Positions 22,864-31,824 of a stretch of DNA of 64,000 nt are shown piece after piece. The position numbers were made by a program, and so were the translations under genes. Origin of the DNA: an uncultured Christensenella sp. (GTDB lineage: Bacteria > Bacillota > Clostridia > Christensenellales > Borkfalkiaceae); the NCBI GenBank assembly GCA_910576655.1, contig CAJTJC010000001.1, positions 124,001-188,000 on the forward strand. The letters are read 5' to 3'. The notes beneath the pieces are model-generated. The model saw nothing but the letters and a program-made list of their open reading frames with translations, ran no database searches and had not been told where the DNA came from. The stretch's first letter is position 1. Each line of letters starts with the position of its first letter.

Positions 22864-24216
22864 TTATTTTGGCTGTTTTCGTTTAAGACAAATTAGAGTT
22901 TCGATATGACGGGTCTGAGGGAACATATCGAACGGAGTTATGCTTGCAATTTCGTATTCCGACTGCGGCGCGGCACACTTTACAAGCTGACCGTCGCACT
23001 CTTGCAGAGTACCGACAAGCAGTCCGAGGTCGCGAGCAAGAGTTGCGGGATTGCACGATACAAGAATAATTTTGTCCGCGCCTGACCGACTTATCGCCTT
23101 TACCGCGCTGCGCTCCATGCCCTTCCTCGGCGGGTCGCACACTATTATACGCCTGCCGTCGGTACGGGCGAACACCTTGTCAATCTCTTCCTCGACCTTG
23201 CCGCACACGTTGAACATTTTGCCCGACAGACCGTTGCTGTTTTTAAGCTCGTCCGCGCAGAGCGACGCCTCGCGGACGACCTCTATGCCGTATGCGCAGC
23301 CGCACTTTTTTGCGAGCATTGCCGTAAGCAGTCCGCCGCCGCTGTAAAGGTCTATTGCGGTCACGCCGGCATCCGCCTCGTCAAGCACCGCGGAATATAG
23401 CTTTGCTCGCATACCGTCGTTGACCTGTAAAAACGTGTTCGCACCCGCCCTGTATTTGATGCCGAACTCCTCCGCGCCGAAAAAACCGTCGCCGTAAACC
23501 GTATGCCATTCGTCGCCGAATATGGCGTTACCTTCCGAGGAATTGACGTTGATAAGCAGCGTAAATTTTGCGAATTTTTCTTTAAGCCGCTCTATAAGCG
23601 GGGACGCGTCGATTATTTTCCTGCAAACCAGCGCGAAGATAAAAGCGCCCTTTATTTCACGCACGACTATATGCCGCAACGCTGCCGAGCCGAACGCCTT
23701 TACCGCGGCTATGACTTCCGCCGCCCAGTCCGACTGTATATAGCAGTCGTCCGTCGGGACGATTCTATGGCTGCGCGGCGCGTAAAAGCCCGCAACCGTT
23801 TCGCCGCCGCGCGCCTCGACGGGTAGCGCAAGCTTATTGCGGTAGCCGTACTCTCTTTCGCAGGGCACCGCCGCACCGACGGGGAAGGTAATGCCGCCTA
23901 TCTTGGCAAGCGCGTTTGCAACCGCACCGCGCTTGAATTCAAGCTGCGCCGGATACTTAACATGCTGTAAGTCGCACCCGCCGCATTTACCGAAAACGGG
24001 ACAGCGCGGCGCCGCCCTGTCCGCAGACGGTTGCAACACGCAGACGAGCTTTCCGTACGCAATATTCCCGCTACACTTTAAAACGGCAAATCTCACCCTT
24101 TCGCCGATAAGACAAAAAGGCACAAACACCGTTGCGCCTTCTATTTTGACTATTCCCTCGCCGTTCGAGCCCAAGCCCGAAACGAGTCCTTCGTAAATTT
24201 CGTTTTTATGTAACAT
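22864..24216 (-). CDS. 23S rRNA (uracil-5) methyltransferase, RlmD/RumA family
   Basis: This is a 450-residue S-adenosylmethionine-dependent RNA m5U methyltransferase. An N-terminal TRAM domain comes first (YEGLVSGLGSNGEGIVKI). The Fe-S cluster cysteines are in RCPVFGKCGGCDLQH. The S-adenosylmethionine site reads DLYSGGGLLTAML, and the catalytic parts are VCDPPRKGME and LVSCNPATLARDL with the nucleophilic Cys. Family members modify U1939 or U747 of 23S rRNA, or tRNA U54, and sequence alone does not decide which. The ATG overlaps the stop of the gene before it (TAATG). Confidence 0.93.
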   Translation of the reverse strand: MLHKNEIYEGLVSGLGSNGEGIVKIEGATVFVPFCLIGERVRFAVLKCSGNIAYGKLVCVLQPSADRAAPRCPVFGKCGGCDLQHVKYPAQLEFKRGAVANALAKIGGITFPVGAAVPCEREYGYRNKLALPVEARGGETVAGFYAPRSHRIVPTDDCYIQSDWAAEVIAAVKAFGSAALRHIVVREIKGAFIFALVCRKIIDASPLIERLKEKFAKFTLLINVNSSEGNAIFGDEWHTVYGDGFFGAEEFGIKYRAGANTFLQVNDGMRAKLYSAVLDEADAGVTAIDLYSGGGLLTAMLAKKCGCAYGIEVVREASLCADELKNSNGLSGKMFNVCGKVEEEIDKVFARTDGRRIIVCDPPRKGMERSAVKAISRSGADKIILVSCNPATLARDLGLLVGTLQECDGQLVKCAAPQSEYEIASITPFDMFPQTRHIETLICLKRKQPK

Positions 24217-24605
24217 TAGCCGCACCCTTCGCAAATACCCTCGCAAAGCCCTTGGAGACAGCACATACAGCTGCACTCGGCGCATAATTCCGCGCAGCCC
24301 TCGCCGAAGCCCATTTGCCTGCGTTTAACCGTGCTTTTGTATTCGTCGGTTTTTGCGAAATCTTCAAGCTCCTTTAATTCCGATTGATACAGCTCGTTAT
24401 CGGGCTCTGCCTTTATCGCTTCCTTTAACTGCTTGCGCTGTTCGGCAAACCAAAATCTGCCCTTGTAGATTCTGCTTTGAAGGTAACGCTTTTTCGCGCT
24501 CTTTTCCTTTACGTTGTCCAAAACAGCCTGAGCCTTGTCAAGCGAGCCAAGCTCTATCAGCTCTTCCGCAAACTCTAAGGTATCCTGCTTTACGTCTTCT
24601 TCCAT
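24216..24605 (-). CDS. TPR-like protein with Cys-rich C-terminal tail
   Basis: The 129-residue protein has a helical TPR-like core (about residues 1-95; KAEPDNELYQSELKELEDFA). It ends in a tail with ten cysteines, from CAELCAECSCMCC to CEGICEGCG. The tail resembles that of the protein at 25199-25810, so they form a pair around a membrane protein. The tail could bind metal or clusters or be modified. No established function. It starts 2 bp after the membrane protein gene, with a poor ribosome-binding site. Confidence 0.7.
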   Translation of the reverse strand: MEEDVKQDTLEFAEELIELGSLDKAQAVLDNVKEKSAKKRYLQSRIYKGRFWFAEQRKQLKEAIKAEPDNELYQSELKELEDFAKTDEYKSTVKRRQMGFGEGCAELCAECSCMCCLQGLCEGICEGCG

Positions 24606-24607
24606 AG

Positions 24608-25165
24608 TTACTTTTTTATTCTGTAAACGAGCTTGTTTACAGTACCCTGCATTTTGAATATAAGATAGTCGTAGGGAAAGAAAATCAGCGTTCCCCCCAC
24701 GAAAATAAACCAGTAGATATATCTGTTTATAAATTCGTAAAAGGCGTTGTCAGAGTGCGAACCGCCCAAAACTCCGCCGAAAATAAGGATATAGGCAACC
24801 CAAAGGGTAAAGTCGAACCAAACGGTTTTCACCGCGAGCGCAAGCCATTTGTTGACGTTGAATTTTAACTGCAACGCGTTTAACAACGGATGCAGCCCGA
24901 AAAACATTATAAAGGGAACCAAATCCCAAAATTTGGCCGCCGCGCCCATAACTATTGCGAGAATTACCGTGCCGAGATATGCAAGCGCGCCGCCGCGGTA
25001 AAATTGCTTTGACAGCGGCACCATAAGCGCAACCGTCGAAAACAGATAGCCCGAGGCAAGCAGAATATCACTCCAAAACCCGACGAGCAACATAACGACC
25101 GACACGGCGCACGAGATGGCGGAAAGCGCGATTTCGAACGACCGCGAATATTTATTTTTACCCAT
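24608..25165 (-). CDS. Integral membrane protein of unknown function
   Basis: The 185-residue protein has about five membrane segments (IALSAISCAVSVVMLLVGFW, ALAYLGTVILAIVMGAA, FIMFFGLHPLLNALQ, FTLWVAYILIFGGVLGG, YIYWFIFVGGTLIFFPYDYL). I do not recognise a named transporter family. It lies between two Cys-tailed TPR proteins and may be the membrane partner they act on. GGGGGTAGAT fixes the start at 25165. Confidence 0.7.
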   Translation of the reverse strand: MGKNKYSRSFEIALSAISCAVSVVMLLVGFWSDILLASGYLFSTVALMVPLSKQFYRGGALAYLGTVILAIVMGAAAKFWDLVPFIMFFGLHPLLNALQLKFNVNKWLALAVKTVWFDFTLWVAYILIFGGVLGGSHSDNAFYEFINRYIYWFIFVGGTLIFFPYDYLIFKMQGTVNKLVYRIKK

Positions 25166-25198
25166 ATCTACCCCCAAAACTGCATAGAAAAAGCAATT

Positions 25199-25810
25199 TT
25201 AATGGCAGCAGCTGTTACAAAGGCAATTAATACACATATTGAGATAGCAACATTCGATACAGCTTGCGCAGAAGCTGCCGCCCATCTGGTTTTCGTCGCC
25301 TGCGTTCACGGTCTGACCCTGATAAACGCTTTCGTTAGAGGAACGCTGCGAATCGTAGTTGATTTTCTCGTTTAGCTTTCTGTAAGTTTCCTTGTATTTG
25401 TCGTTTTCGGGCTCGAGCTGAATGGCTATTTCAAGCTGCTTTTTGCTTTCGCTTACCCAGTTTTTGCGGTAGAAAAGCACGCTTTGCAGATAATGCCATT
25501 TCCCTCCGCGCTCGTTAAAGCCGTCGAGTACGCGCTGCGCCTCGGCAAGGTTGCCGTCTTTTATAAGCTCTTCAACTCGCGTGAACGAGCCGCCGTCCTC
25601 GGCAGCGGTTGCGCTTTCGGACAGCTCGCGAGTGAGGTCGTTATACGCCGTCTCTATGCGGGTGAGCATTTCCGCGGCGTTATTGCCGACGTCTCCGTCC
25701 ATAAATCTCTCTTCGAGATATTTGTTTCTCAAAGCCTCGTAAGCCGAATCCAGCTCCTCTTTTGTAGCGTTCTCCGAAAGCCCGAAAAGCTCAAGATTTT
25801 TCTTGTTCAT
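25199..25810 (-). CDS. J-domain-like/TPR protein with Cys-rich C-terminus
   Basis: The 203-residue protein begins like a J domain (LELFGLSENATKEELDSAYE, ALRNKY) but lacks the HPD motif that activates DnaK, so a normal co-chaperone role is unlikely. TPR-like helices follow (about 80-150), then a tail with CASCIECCYLNMCINCLCNS ending in CC. The same design recurs in the protein at 24216-24605. It directly follows, and slightly overlaps, the DUF5685 gene. Function is unknown. Confidence 0.72.
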   Translation of the reverse strand: MNKKNLELFGLSENATKEELDSAYEALRNKYLEERFMDGDVGNNAAEMLTRIETAYNDLTRELSESATAAEDGGSFTRVEELIKDGNLAEAQRVLDGFNERGGKWHYLQSVLFYRKNWVSESKKQLEIAIQLEPENDKYKETYRKLNEKINYDSQRSSNESVYQGQTVNAGDENQMGGSFCASCIECCYLNMCINCLCNSCCH

Positions 25811-26675
25811 ATTTATCTCCGTTTTTTTTGTTTTTGCACTGCGCGTTAAGAACCGCCCTCGTCTTTAAGGGTATGCCGCGCAATATAATATTATCCGTCA
25901 AATCGCGGTTGAACGCGAAGTCTATTTTGGCAATCCGCGCGCGCATGTCCGCGAAAAGACTGTCGAAAAGAAAGGTAAGCTCTTCCCTGTTGTCCTCAAC
26001 CGCTCGCGCCTTGCAGTCAGAACCGAAGGCGTTGTACAGCACGTTATAGCGGCACTTTTTTACGTCCTTGTCGTAGTCGTCGAGCGCGTCGATTAAGTAT
26101 ACCCATTTACCTATATCGTAAAACAGCGCGCGGGTTTCGTCGGTCGAATATTCGCCTAACGCGTACGCCGAAAGCTCGCTCATCATAACCGCCGTGGGCT
26201 CGGCAGCCATTTCTATTATACTGCAACCCGCCTTTTCCAAATCGCTTTGCGCACTCATCTGCCTGCCGATTATTTCCACCGCAGGCGCGTGCTTTTTCGC
26301 GGCGCGCTTCAAGCCCTTTTTATACAGGTGCCTGAACACTCCTTTTTTGTCGCCGTCCGCCTTATCGTCGCAGAGCTTGTAATACGCCAGCGCCGTATTT
26401 ATACAGCCCAGCATTACGGTCACCTCGTCAACGGCGGCAATGGGACGCTTTTTTATGAGATGCAGCGCGCAGCGCGAACGCTTTATATTTACGTCCTCCC
26501 GCCTTATGTTGTGAATTAACGCCGACATAAACGCCATATCGAAGGTTAAAGCCGAACGCGCACGTTGGCCGCAGCCTGCGCCTATGCTTTTGCACAGTCC
26601 GCAGTACAATGCTTTGTAAAGCGTTTCGTCCTTTTTAAACAGATACGGGGCGTCGGGTTGAATATATCCAAACAA
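25791..26675 (-). CDS. DUF5685 family protein
   Basis: The 294-residue all-helical protein starts FGYIQPDAPYLFKKDETLYK, followed by ALYCGLCKSIG and LTFDMAFMSAL, as in DUF5685. An Asp-rich stretch, YLIDALDDYDKDVKKCRYN, resembles the second aspartate motif of isoprenoid synthases, but this is only a visual likeness. The start codon is TTG, preceded by GAGG at seven bases. It forms a small operon with the J-like, membrane and Cys-tail proteins and the rRNA methyltransferase. Confidence 0.8.
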   Translation of the reverse strand: MFGYIQPDAPYLFKKDETLYKALYCGLCKSIGAGCGQRARSALTFDMAFMSALIHNIRREDVNIKRSRCALHLIKKRPIAAVDEVTVMLGCINTALAYYKLCDDKADGDKKGVFRHLYKKGLKRAAKKHAPAVEIIGRQMSAQSDLEKAGCSIIEMAAEPTAVMMSELSAYALGEYSTDETRALFYDIGKWVYLIDALDDYDKDVKKCRYNVLYNAFGSDCKARAVEDNREELTFLFDSLFADMRARIAKIDFAFNRDLTDNIILRGIPLKTRAVLNAQCKNKKNGDKYEQEKS

Positions 26676-26698
26676 ATTGCGACCTCAAAAAGTTAACT

Positions 26699-27700
26699 CT
26701 ATATTTGATAAAATCCTATTTTTTTATAGACCTTGTTTAAAGTTTTCTTTGCGACGTATTCCGCGCGGTTTTTACCGCTTAACAGAACGCCGTCAAGATA
26801 TTCCTTATCCTTTAAAAGTCTTGCCTGCTCTGCCTGTATCGGCGCAAGCTTATCCGCAACAGTTTCCGCAACTGCCAGCTTAAATTCGCCGTAGCCCCTG
26901 CCGCAGAACTCCCTTTCCGCGTCCGCGACGCTTTTATCCGAAAATACCGAATATATGGAAAGCAGATTACTTACGCCGGGCTTATTTTCGGGGTCGTATC
27001 TTACTTCTCCGTCACTGTCCGTCACGGCGCGCTTGAATTTACGGATTATGGTATCCCTGTCGTCGGATAAAAAAATCGAGCCGTTGGGGTTTTCCGCCGA
27101 TTTGGACATTTTTTTATCGGGATTTAAAAGGTCGCTTATATTTGCGGCGGCTTTCAGATAAACCCCTTCGGGCACAGTAAATGTCGGGGAATAAGCATTG
27201 TTGAAGCGCTGCGCGATATCGCGGGCAATTTCAAGATGCTGGGTCTGGTCCTTGCCTATGGGCACTACGGCAGCCTGAAACAAAAGGATATCCGCCGCCA
27301 TAAGCACGGGATAGTCCATAAGACCCATATTTATATTATCGGCATGTTTCGCGCTCTTATCCTTGAACTGGGTCATTCTTCCCATTTCGCCGACGTAGGT
27401 AAAGGTGTTGAGAACCCAACACAGCTCCGCATGCGCCGGCACGGTTGACTGAACGTACAGCGCGCATTTTTCAGGGTCTATGCCGCAGGCTATAAACAGC
27501 GCGGCAAGAGCAAGCGTTCTCTGCCTGAGCTCGGCGGGATTCTGTCTTACGGTTATAGCGTGCATATTTGCTATCGCATAAAAACAGTTGTAATCGTTCT
27601 GAAGCCGTACCCAATTCTTGATAGCCCCGAGATAGTTGCCTATGGTTAAGTTGTTGGTGGGCTGTACCGCAGAATACAGATTTTTGTTTTCGCTGTCCAT
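26699..27700 (-). CDS. trpS: Tryptophan-tRNA ligase
   Basis: This is a 333-residue class I synthetase that charges tRNA-Trp. The HIGH signature appears as TIGNYLG near residue 19. GEMGRMTQFKDKSAKH and the KMSKS loop (NPDKKMSKSAENP, about residue 200) are diagnostic. Length is normal for TrpRS. GAGGTGAATT precedes the ATG and a promoter lies 31 bp upstream. No T-box leader fits in the 164-bp gap upstream. Confidence 0.96.
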   Translation of the reverse strand: MDSENKNLYSAVQPTNNLTIGNYLGAIKNWVRLQNDYNCFYAIANMHAITVRQNPAELRQRTLALAALFIACGIDPEKCALYVQSTVPAHAELCWVLNTFTYVGEMGRMTQFKDKSAKHADNINMGLMDYPVLMAADILLFQAAVVPIGKDQTQHLEIARDIAQRFNNAYSPTFTVPEGVYLKAAANISDLLNPDKKMSKSAENPNGSIFLSDDRDTIIRKFKRAVTDSDGEVRYDPENKPGVSNLLSIYSVFSDKSVADAEREFCGRGYGEFKLAVAETVADKLAPIQAEQARLLKDKEYLDGVLLSGKNRAEYVAKKTLNKVYKKIGFYQI

Positions 27701-27730
27701 AATTCACCTCTTTTAAACTTTTACCCGTTT

Positions 27731-27760
27731 ATCATAACATATTTACGGATAAAAAGTAAA
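27731..27760 (-). promoter_or_regulatory. Promoter of trpS
   Basis: On the minus strand TTTACT (27755-27760), an 18-bp spacer and TATGAT (27731-27736) lie 31 bp before the trpS start. The -35 matches that of the LysR gene. Confidence 0.65.
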
Positions 27761-27827
27761 GATATTTCTGCGCGTTTACGCTTTTAATCACCAAACTTGA
27801 CCCGTTAGTTCACAATATTTACATAAT

Positions 27828-27859
27828 CGGCGCGGGCGGATATACATCCGCCCGCGCCG
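27828..27859 (-). terminator. GC-rich hairpin after thrC
   Basis: A perfect 14-bp stem, CGGCGCGGGCGGAT / ATCCGCCCGCGCCG around ATAC, lies just after the thrC stop. The T-run is poor (ATTATGT), so it may be an RNA-end stabiliser or a weak terminator. Confidence 0.55.
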
Positions 27860-27864
27860 TAAGT

Positions 27865-29307
27865 CTATTTCAAAAATTCCGCTACTTCGTCGGCAAGCTT
27901 TTTTCTGTCTACAGCTTTCGAGAAAAGCACGGGCTTGTCCCGAAGCTCTTTAATACACTTCGGCACAGCCATTGCGGTTGCGTCGTGCAGCCGCTTGACG
28001 CCCTTGAAGCTATCCTTGACGTCGTTGCCCGTCATTGCGTACAGAACGTCCTGCGGGAATTTATACGGGCTGTCCGCCGCTACGATGACCGCCTTCGTTT
28101 CGTCCTTTTTATTTTTTTCGTACCAGTCGTGCGCGACCTTCATTGCACAGCCCGCGTTCGTATCCATTACGTAGCCTATGTCGGTAAAGACGTCGTACAT
28201 AGCCTCGACGCAGGTTTCCTCCGTCGCGTATCCGCCGTCGAAAACGCCGTTAAGCTTTTCAAGCTCGTTTTCGGTAAGGCAGAAGGTGCCCTCCTCCGCA
28301 AGCGACTTCATTCTCTTTGCGGTCAGCTTCGCGTCCCTTCCCGAAATTTCGAAAATCAGTCTTTCAAGCTCGGACGGAACGAGCACGTCCATATTCGGCG
28401 AAGTTGTCTTTACAAGCTCGCGGTTGGCGTCGAATACGCCGTTTTTCAAAAACCCGCAGAGCGCATTGTTTTCGTTGGTGGCGCAGTGTATGCGCCTTAC
28501 AGGCAGCCCCATAAGCTTGGCGTAATACGCCGCGAGCGCGTTGCCGAGGTTGCCGCAGGGTATAAAGAAGTCGACCTCCTCGCCCTCCGCAAGCTGCTCC
28601 GACGAGAGCATATCGAGATACGCCGAAAAATAATAAGCTATCCTCGGCGCGAGCGCGGCGAAGTTTATGGAATTGGCGGTAACGAGCGCTTGGTCGCCGC
28701 AGTTCAAAAGCGTTTCCTTAACCGCGCTCAGACAGTCGTCGAAGCTGCCTTTTACCGCAACCACTCCGACGTTTTTGCCTTCCTGCGTTACGAGCTGCAG
28801 CTTCTGCATTTTGGAAATTCCGTCGGCGGGATAAAACACCAGCGTTTTAAAGCCCGCGCGGTCCTTAAACAGTTCGAGCGCGGCTTTTCCCACGTCGCCC
28901 GAAGTCGCCGCGAGAACGGTTACGCTCTTGCCGCCGCACGCCTTTTTAAATATATAGGGCAGCGCCGCCACTGACATATCCTTCGACGAACAGGTGGGGC
29001 CGTGAAAAAGCTCTAACATATAAACGCCGTCGTCCGCGCGGACGAGAGGTGCGGGGTCTGCCCCGAAACGGGAATACGCCTCCTCCAAAGCAGCCGAAAG
29101 CTCGGCGCCGTCAAGCTCCGTAAAAAATTTCCCGAGTATCGCGGCGACGCGTTCGGGATAGCTCATTTCAAGCATTTTTTCAAGCTCCGCATCCGTGACC
29201 GCAGGTATTTTTTCGGGAACGAATAGTCCGCCGTTCGCGGCAATTCCCTTTACAGCGGCGTCAAGCGCCGTCGTCTTTTCTCCGCCCCTCGTACTGATAA
29301 ATCGCAT
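27865..29307 (-). CDS. thrC: Threonine synthase
   Basis: This PLP enzyme converts O-phosphohomoserine to threonine. The 480 residues start MRFISTRGGEKTTALDAAVK, typical of the longer form. The PLP lysine lies in HGPTCSSKDMSVAALP, with SSKD where many members have FKD. VLAATSGDVGKAALELFK binds the cofactor phosphate. GGAGGATAT precedes the ATG. It stands between trpS and a P-loop gene, separated from the latter by a hairpin. Confidence 0.95.
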   Translation of the reverse strand: MRFISTRGGEKTTALDAAVKGIAANGGLFVPEKIPAVTDAELEKMLEMSYPERVAAILGKFFTELDGAELSAALEEAYSRFGADPAPLVRADDGVYMLELFHGPTCSSKDMSVAALPYIFKKACGGKSVTVLAATSGDVGKAALELFKDRAGFKTLVFYPADGISKMQKLQLVTQEGKNVGVVAVKGSFDDCLSAVKETLLNCGDQALVTANSINFAALAPRIAYYFSAYLDMLSSEQLAEGEEVDFFIPCGNLGNALAAYYAKLMGLPVRRIHCATNENNALCGFLKNGVFDANRELVKTTSPNMDVLVPSELERLIFEISGRDAKLTAKRMKSLAEEGTFCLTENELEKLNGVFDGGYATEETCVEAMYDVFTDIGYVMDTNAGCAMKVAHDWYEKNKKDETKAVIVAADSPYKFPQDVLYAMTGNDVKDSFKGVKRLHDATAMAVPKCIKELRDKPVLFSKAVDRKKLADEVAEFLK

Positions 29308-29326
29308 ATATCCTCCGAAAATTTAA

Positions 29327-29349
29327 GGCGGCACAAGTTCTGCGCCGCC
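29327..29349 (-). terminator. Hairpin between the P-loop gene and thrC
   Basis: On the minus strand GGCGGC / GCCGCC arms with inner pairing are followed by TTAAATTTT. It is a weak intrinsic terminator or attenuator just before the thrC ribosome-binding site. Confidence 0.45.
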
Positions 29350-29366
29350 CCTGAATTAATACTGAA

Positions 29367-29774
29367 TTAAGCGTACTTCGCAATGAAATCGGGAAGCTCT
29401 TCCTTCGCCGCGCTGCACGTTATGGTTACCGTTATTGCATTTTCCGACGAAATTTTATCGAGCATGAAGAATATTCCCGCCAGCTCTTTAAGCTCTTTGC
29501 CGGCAATTCTGGCAATGCCGTCTATGTAAATAAACTCGTAATCGCTGTTGCCCGCCGCAATTCCTTTGACGAACCCGCAAAGCGCGTCCTCGCCCGTGAT
29601 GGTCCAGTCCTTAACGTCAACGAACCGGATATTGCGGTTCAAATCGTACATATATCTTTTGGTGTCTGTAATAAACACGCTTAAACCCTTGGCGTTTATG
29701 GCGTTTTCGTTCGCCGCGTCGATAAGCCGTTTGGTTTTGCCCGTGCCCTTGGAACCGTAAACAAGTTTAATCAT
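29367..29774 (-). CDS. Small P-loop ATP/GTP-binding protein
   Basis: The 135-residue protein has a clear Walker A motif at the N-terminus (YGSKGTGKTKRLID) and a Walker B-like YEFIYIDGIARI near residue 85, but none of the extra domains of known P-loop families. Similar small Clostridial proteins are often labelled PilT-like without evidence. Role unknown. It has its own promoter, and AGGAGG precedes the start. Confidence 0.72.
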   Translation of the reverse strand: MIKLVYGSKGTGKTKRLIDAANENAINAKGLSVFITDTKRYMYDLNRNIRFVDVKDWTITGEDALCGFVKGIAAGNSDYEFIYIDGIARIAGKELKELAGIFFMLDKISSENAITVTITCSAAKEELPDFIAKYA

Positions 29775-29803
29775 TATTTGAAAGCCTCCTCTTAGTTACT
29801 TAC

Positions 29804-29832
29804 ATTTTAACAGAGAAAAAACCAAATTTCAA
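29804..29832 (-). promoter_or_regulatory. Promoter of the P-loop gene
   Basis: On the minus strand TTGAAA (29827-29832), a 17-bp spacer and TAAAAT (29804-29809) lie 29 bp before the start codon. Confidence 0.65.
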
Positions 29833-29859
29833 TAGTTTTTTGAAAATTCCCTAAAAATA

Positions 29860-31053
29860 TTATTGCATTTTCATTGCAAATTCACTTATCCGTTCAAGCC
29901 CTTCGGCAATATCCTTTTCGGATAGCGCGTAGGACAGGCGGATAAAGTCGTCGTCGCCGAACACCACGCCCGGGGTAGCCGCAACCTTTTTGTATTCCAA
30001 AAGCAGCTCGGCAAAGTCCATACTGCCGCGAACGGGTCTGCCGCAATAGGTTTTACCGTACAGTCCGTCGCAAAGCAGCATAACGTAAAACGCGCCGTCT
30101 GGCTTTATAAAGTCGAAGCCCAAAGCCTTCATTTCTTCCAGCTTTTCAATCATAAAAGCGCGGCGCGCGCCGAATTCCCCCGCCATATCCCGCACCGAAG
30201 CGCCGTCGTCGCCGAGCGCGGCAAGCGCCGCGTACTGGGTCATGGTGTTTACGTTTGACGTCGAATGGCTTTGAAACGACGCTATCGCCTTTGCGACGTG
30301 CTCGGGCGCGGCAAGGTATCCAAGCCGCCAGCCCGTCATTGCGTGAGACTTTGACAGCCCGTTTATTACAATCGTCTGCTCCTTTAAAAGCGAGGCTATG
30401 GAAAAATGCGTTTCGCCTCCGTAGATAAGCTTTTCGTAAATCTCGTCGGAAATTACGGTCAGTCCGTGCCGCGCGCAAACGTCGGCGATTTTGCGGATTT
30501 CCGCTTCGGTATATACCGCGCCCGTAGGGTTGCAAGGACTGTTTAAAATTATCGCCTTGGTTTTGGGCGTAATCATATTTTCAATCTGCGAGGCCGTGAC
30601 CTTATATCCGTGGCGATAGGTAGCCATAACGTAGACGGGAACGCCGCCGCACGCCTTAACTATTTCGGGATAAGTCAGCCAGTAGGGCTTGGGAATAAGC
30701 ACCTCGTCGCCCTCGTTTATCGTTGCAAACACGGCGTTGAAAATGGAATGTTTTGCGCCGTTGGAAACAATTATCTGCGAAGGGCCGTAGTCGAGATTGT
30801 TTTCTCTTTTCAGCTTTTCCGCTATCGCCTTTCTGAGCTCGGGCAAGCCCGCCGCGGCAACGTACTTCGTGCGGCCGCAATCGAGCGCGTCCTTCGCCGC
30901 CTGCACTATATGCGCGGGCGTAGCGAAATCGGGTTCGCCGACACCGAAATTTATCACCTTTTCGCCCGCGGCTTTCAGCTCGTTCGCCTTTGCGGAAATT
31001 GCAAGCGTCATACTCGGCGCAATCGCCGCCGCCCTGTCGGAAACCTTTATCAT
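29860..31053 (-). CDS. Pyridoxal-phosphate aminotransferase (aspartate aminotransferase type)
   Basis: This is a 397-residue fold-type I class I/II aminotransferase. Visible motifs are FGVGEPDFATPAHI, ILNSPCNPTGAVY, ISDEIYEKLIYGG and the PLP lysine in LSKSHAMTGWRLGY, followed near the C-terminus by FIRLSYALSE with the substrate-binding arginine. It transfers amino groups between aspartate (or a related amino acid) and 2-oxoglutarate. GAGGTACGGTTT precedes the ATG. Confidence 0.93.
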   Translation of the reverse strand: MIKVSDRAAAIAPSMTLAISAKANELKAAGEKVINFGVGEPDFATPAHIVQAAKDALDCGRTKYVAAAGLPELRKAIAEKLKRENNLDYGPSQIIVSNGAKHSIFNAVFATINEGDEVLIPKPYWLTYPEIVKACGGVPVYVMATYRHGYKVTASQIENMITPKTKAIILNSPCNPTGAVYTEAEIRKIADVCARHGLTVISDEIYEKLIYGGETHFSIASLLKEQTIVINGLSKSHAMTGWRLGYLAAPEHVAKAIASFQSHSTSNVNTMTQYAALAALGDDGASVRDMAGEFGARRAFMIEKLEEMKALGFDFIKPDGAFYVMLLCDGLYGKTYCGRPVRGSMDFAELLLEYKKVAATPGVVFGDDDFIRLSYALSEKDIAEGLERISEFAMKMQ

Positions 31054-31180
31054 AAACCGTACCTCACAAAAAGTCTACTCTTTCAGTTATTCGTAAATAA
31101 TATTGCTGATATAATCTTACAGACTAATCCGGTTATTGAAATTATATCAATTTTATCCAGAACTATTTTTTCATTGCTGC

Positions 31181-31240
31181 TTATTCCCGCCCGCTTAATG
31201 TAATTATGTATTCGCAAAACAGCTTTGTGAATACCTTAGA
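31181..31240 (-). pseudogene. Remnant of a second copy of the secreted-protein gene (C-terminus)
   Basis: Directly after the stop of the 193-residue gene, the minus strand reads SKVFTKLFCEYIITLSGRE and then a stop. This matches the C-terminus of the 435-residue protein at 31825-33132 (RKICTKLFCDYIITLSGRTD). The sequence after it (ATGAAAAAATAG) resembles the start of the 193-residue gene followed by a stop. It appears to be the scar of a duplicated two-gene unit that was mostly deleted. Confidence 0.65.
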
Positions 31241-31242
31241 CG

Positions 31243-31824
31243 TTAATTATTTAATACAATAAAATTACTGTTTTTTTGTTCTTCAGTATTTAGAATGATA
31301 CTTAACAAATAACTATTATTTTCGTTTTTAATCTTTGAACATTTAACAATCAAGTAACGGCTTCCTATCTCAATTCGATGATTAATAGAATTTTTTTCAA
31401 TTTCATTTAACGGCTTTGAATTATAAAAAAATTTGTAAAAATACGAAATATTATTCTCTTCACAAAAATCAGTTAAATTATTTGATTCTGCAACCTCATA
31501 ATACAAATCTTGCAACGCATTGTCAACAGCGCGAATAGAATGGGCTACAGTATAATTTCTTTCTTTAAAATTATTAAATACTTCTTCAATATACGACAAA
31601 GATTCTTCAACACTTTTTAATTCACATTCATAATTATAACTGTCGGAATCCGAATACTGTTTTTCATTGACGGCGTTTTGCGGCTTTTCAAGCCAACTTA
31701 CTTCATATTTTTTAAGCACTTTCTCGTCAAACAAATTGCCCTTTAACACACTTGCAACAAAAAAACACAACATAAAAGAAAATAGCAATAAAATTATTAT
31801 CAAACTATATTTTATTATTTTCAT
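31243..31824 (-). CDS. Membrane-anchored protein of unknown function, AT-rich
   Basis: I do not recognise this 193-residue protein. One N-terminal membrane helix (YSLIIILLLFSFMLCFFVAS) is followed by a charged, Asn- and Glu-rich domain with conserved-looking aromatic residues (NISYFYKFFYNSKPLNEIE). Its codons are much richer in A and T than its neighbours, suggesting transfer. The ATG directly follows the stop of the secreted-protein gene, so the two are coupled and may work as partners. Confidence 0.65.
   Translation of the reverse strand: MKIIKYSLIIILLLFSFMLCFFVASVLKGNLFDEKVLKKYEVSWLEKPQNAVNEKQYSDSDSYNYECELKSVEESLSYIEEVFNNFKERNYTVAHSIRAVDNALQDLYYEVAESNNLTDFCEENNISYFYKFFYNSKPLNEIEKNSINHRIEIGSRYLIVKCSKIKNENNSYLLSIILNTEEQKNSNFIVLNN

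Noticed and set aside
27701..27864. T-box leader for trpS
   Set aside because: The 164-bp gap is filled by the thrC hairpin and a promoter 31 bp before trpS. No T-box sequence or antiterminator is visible.
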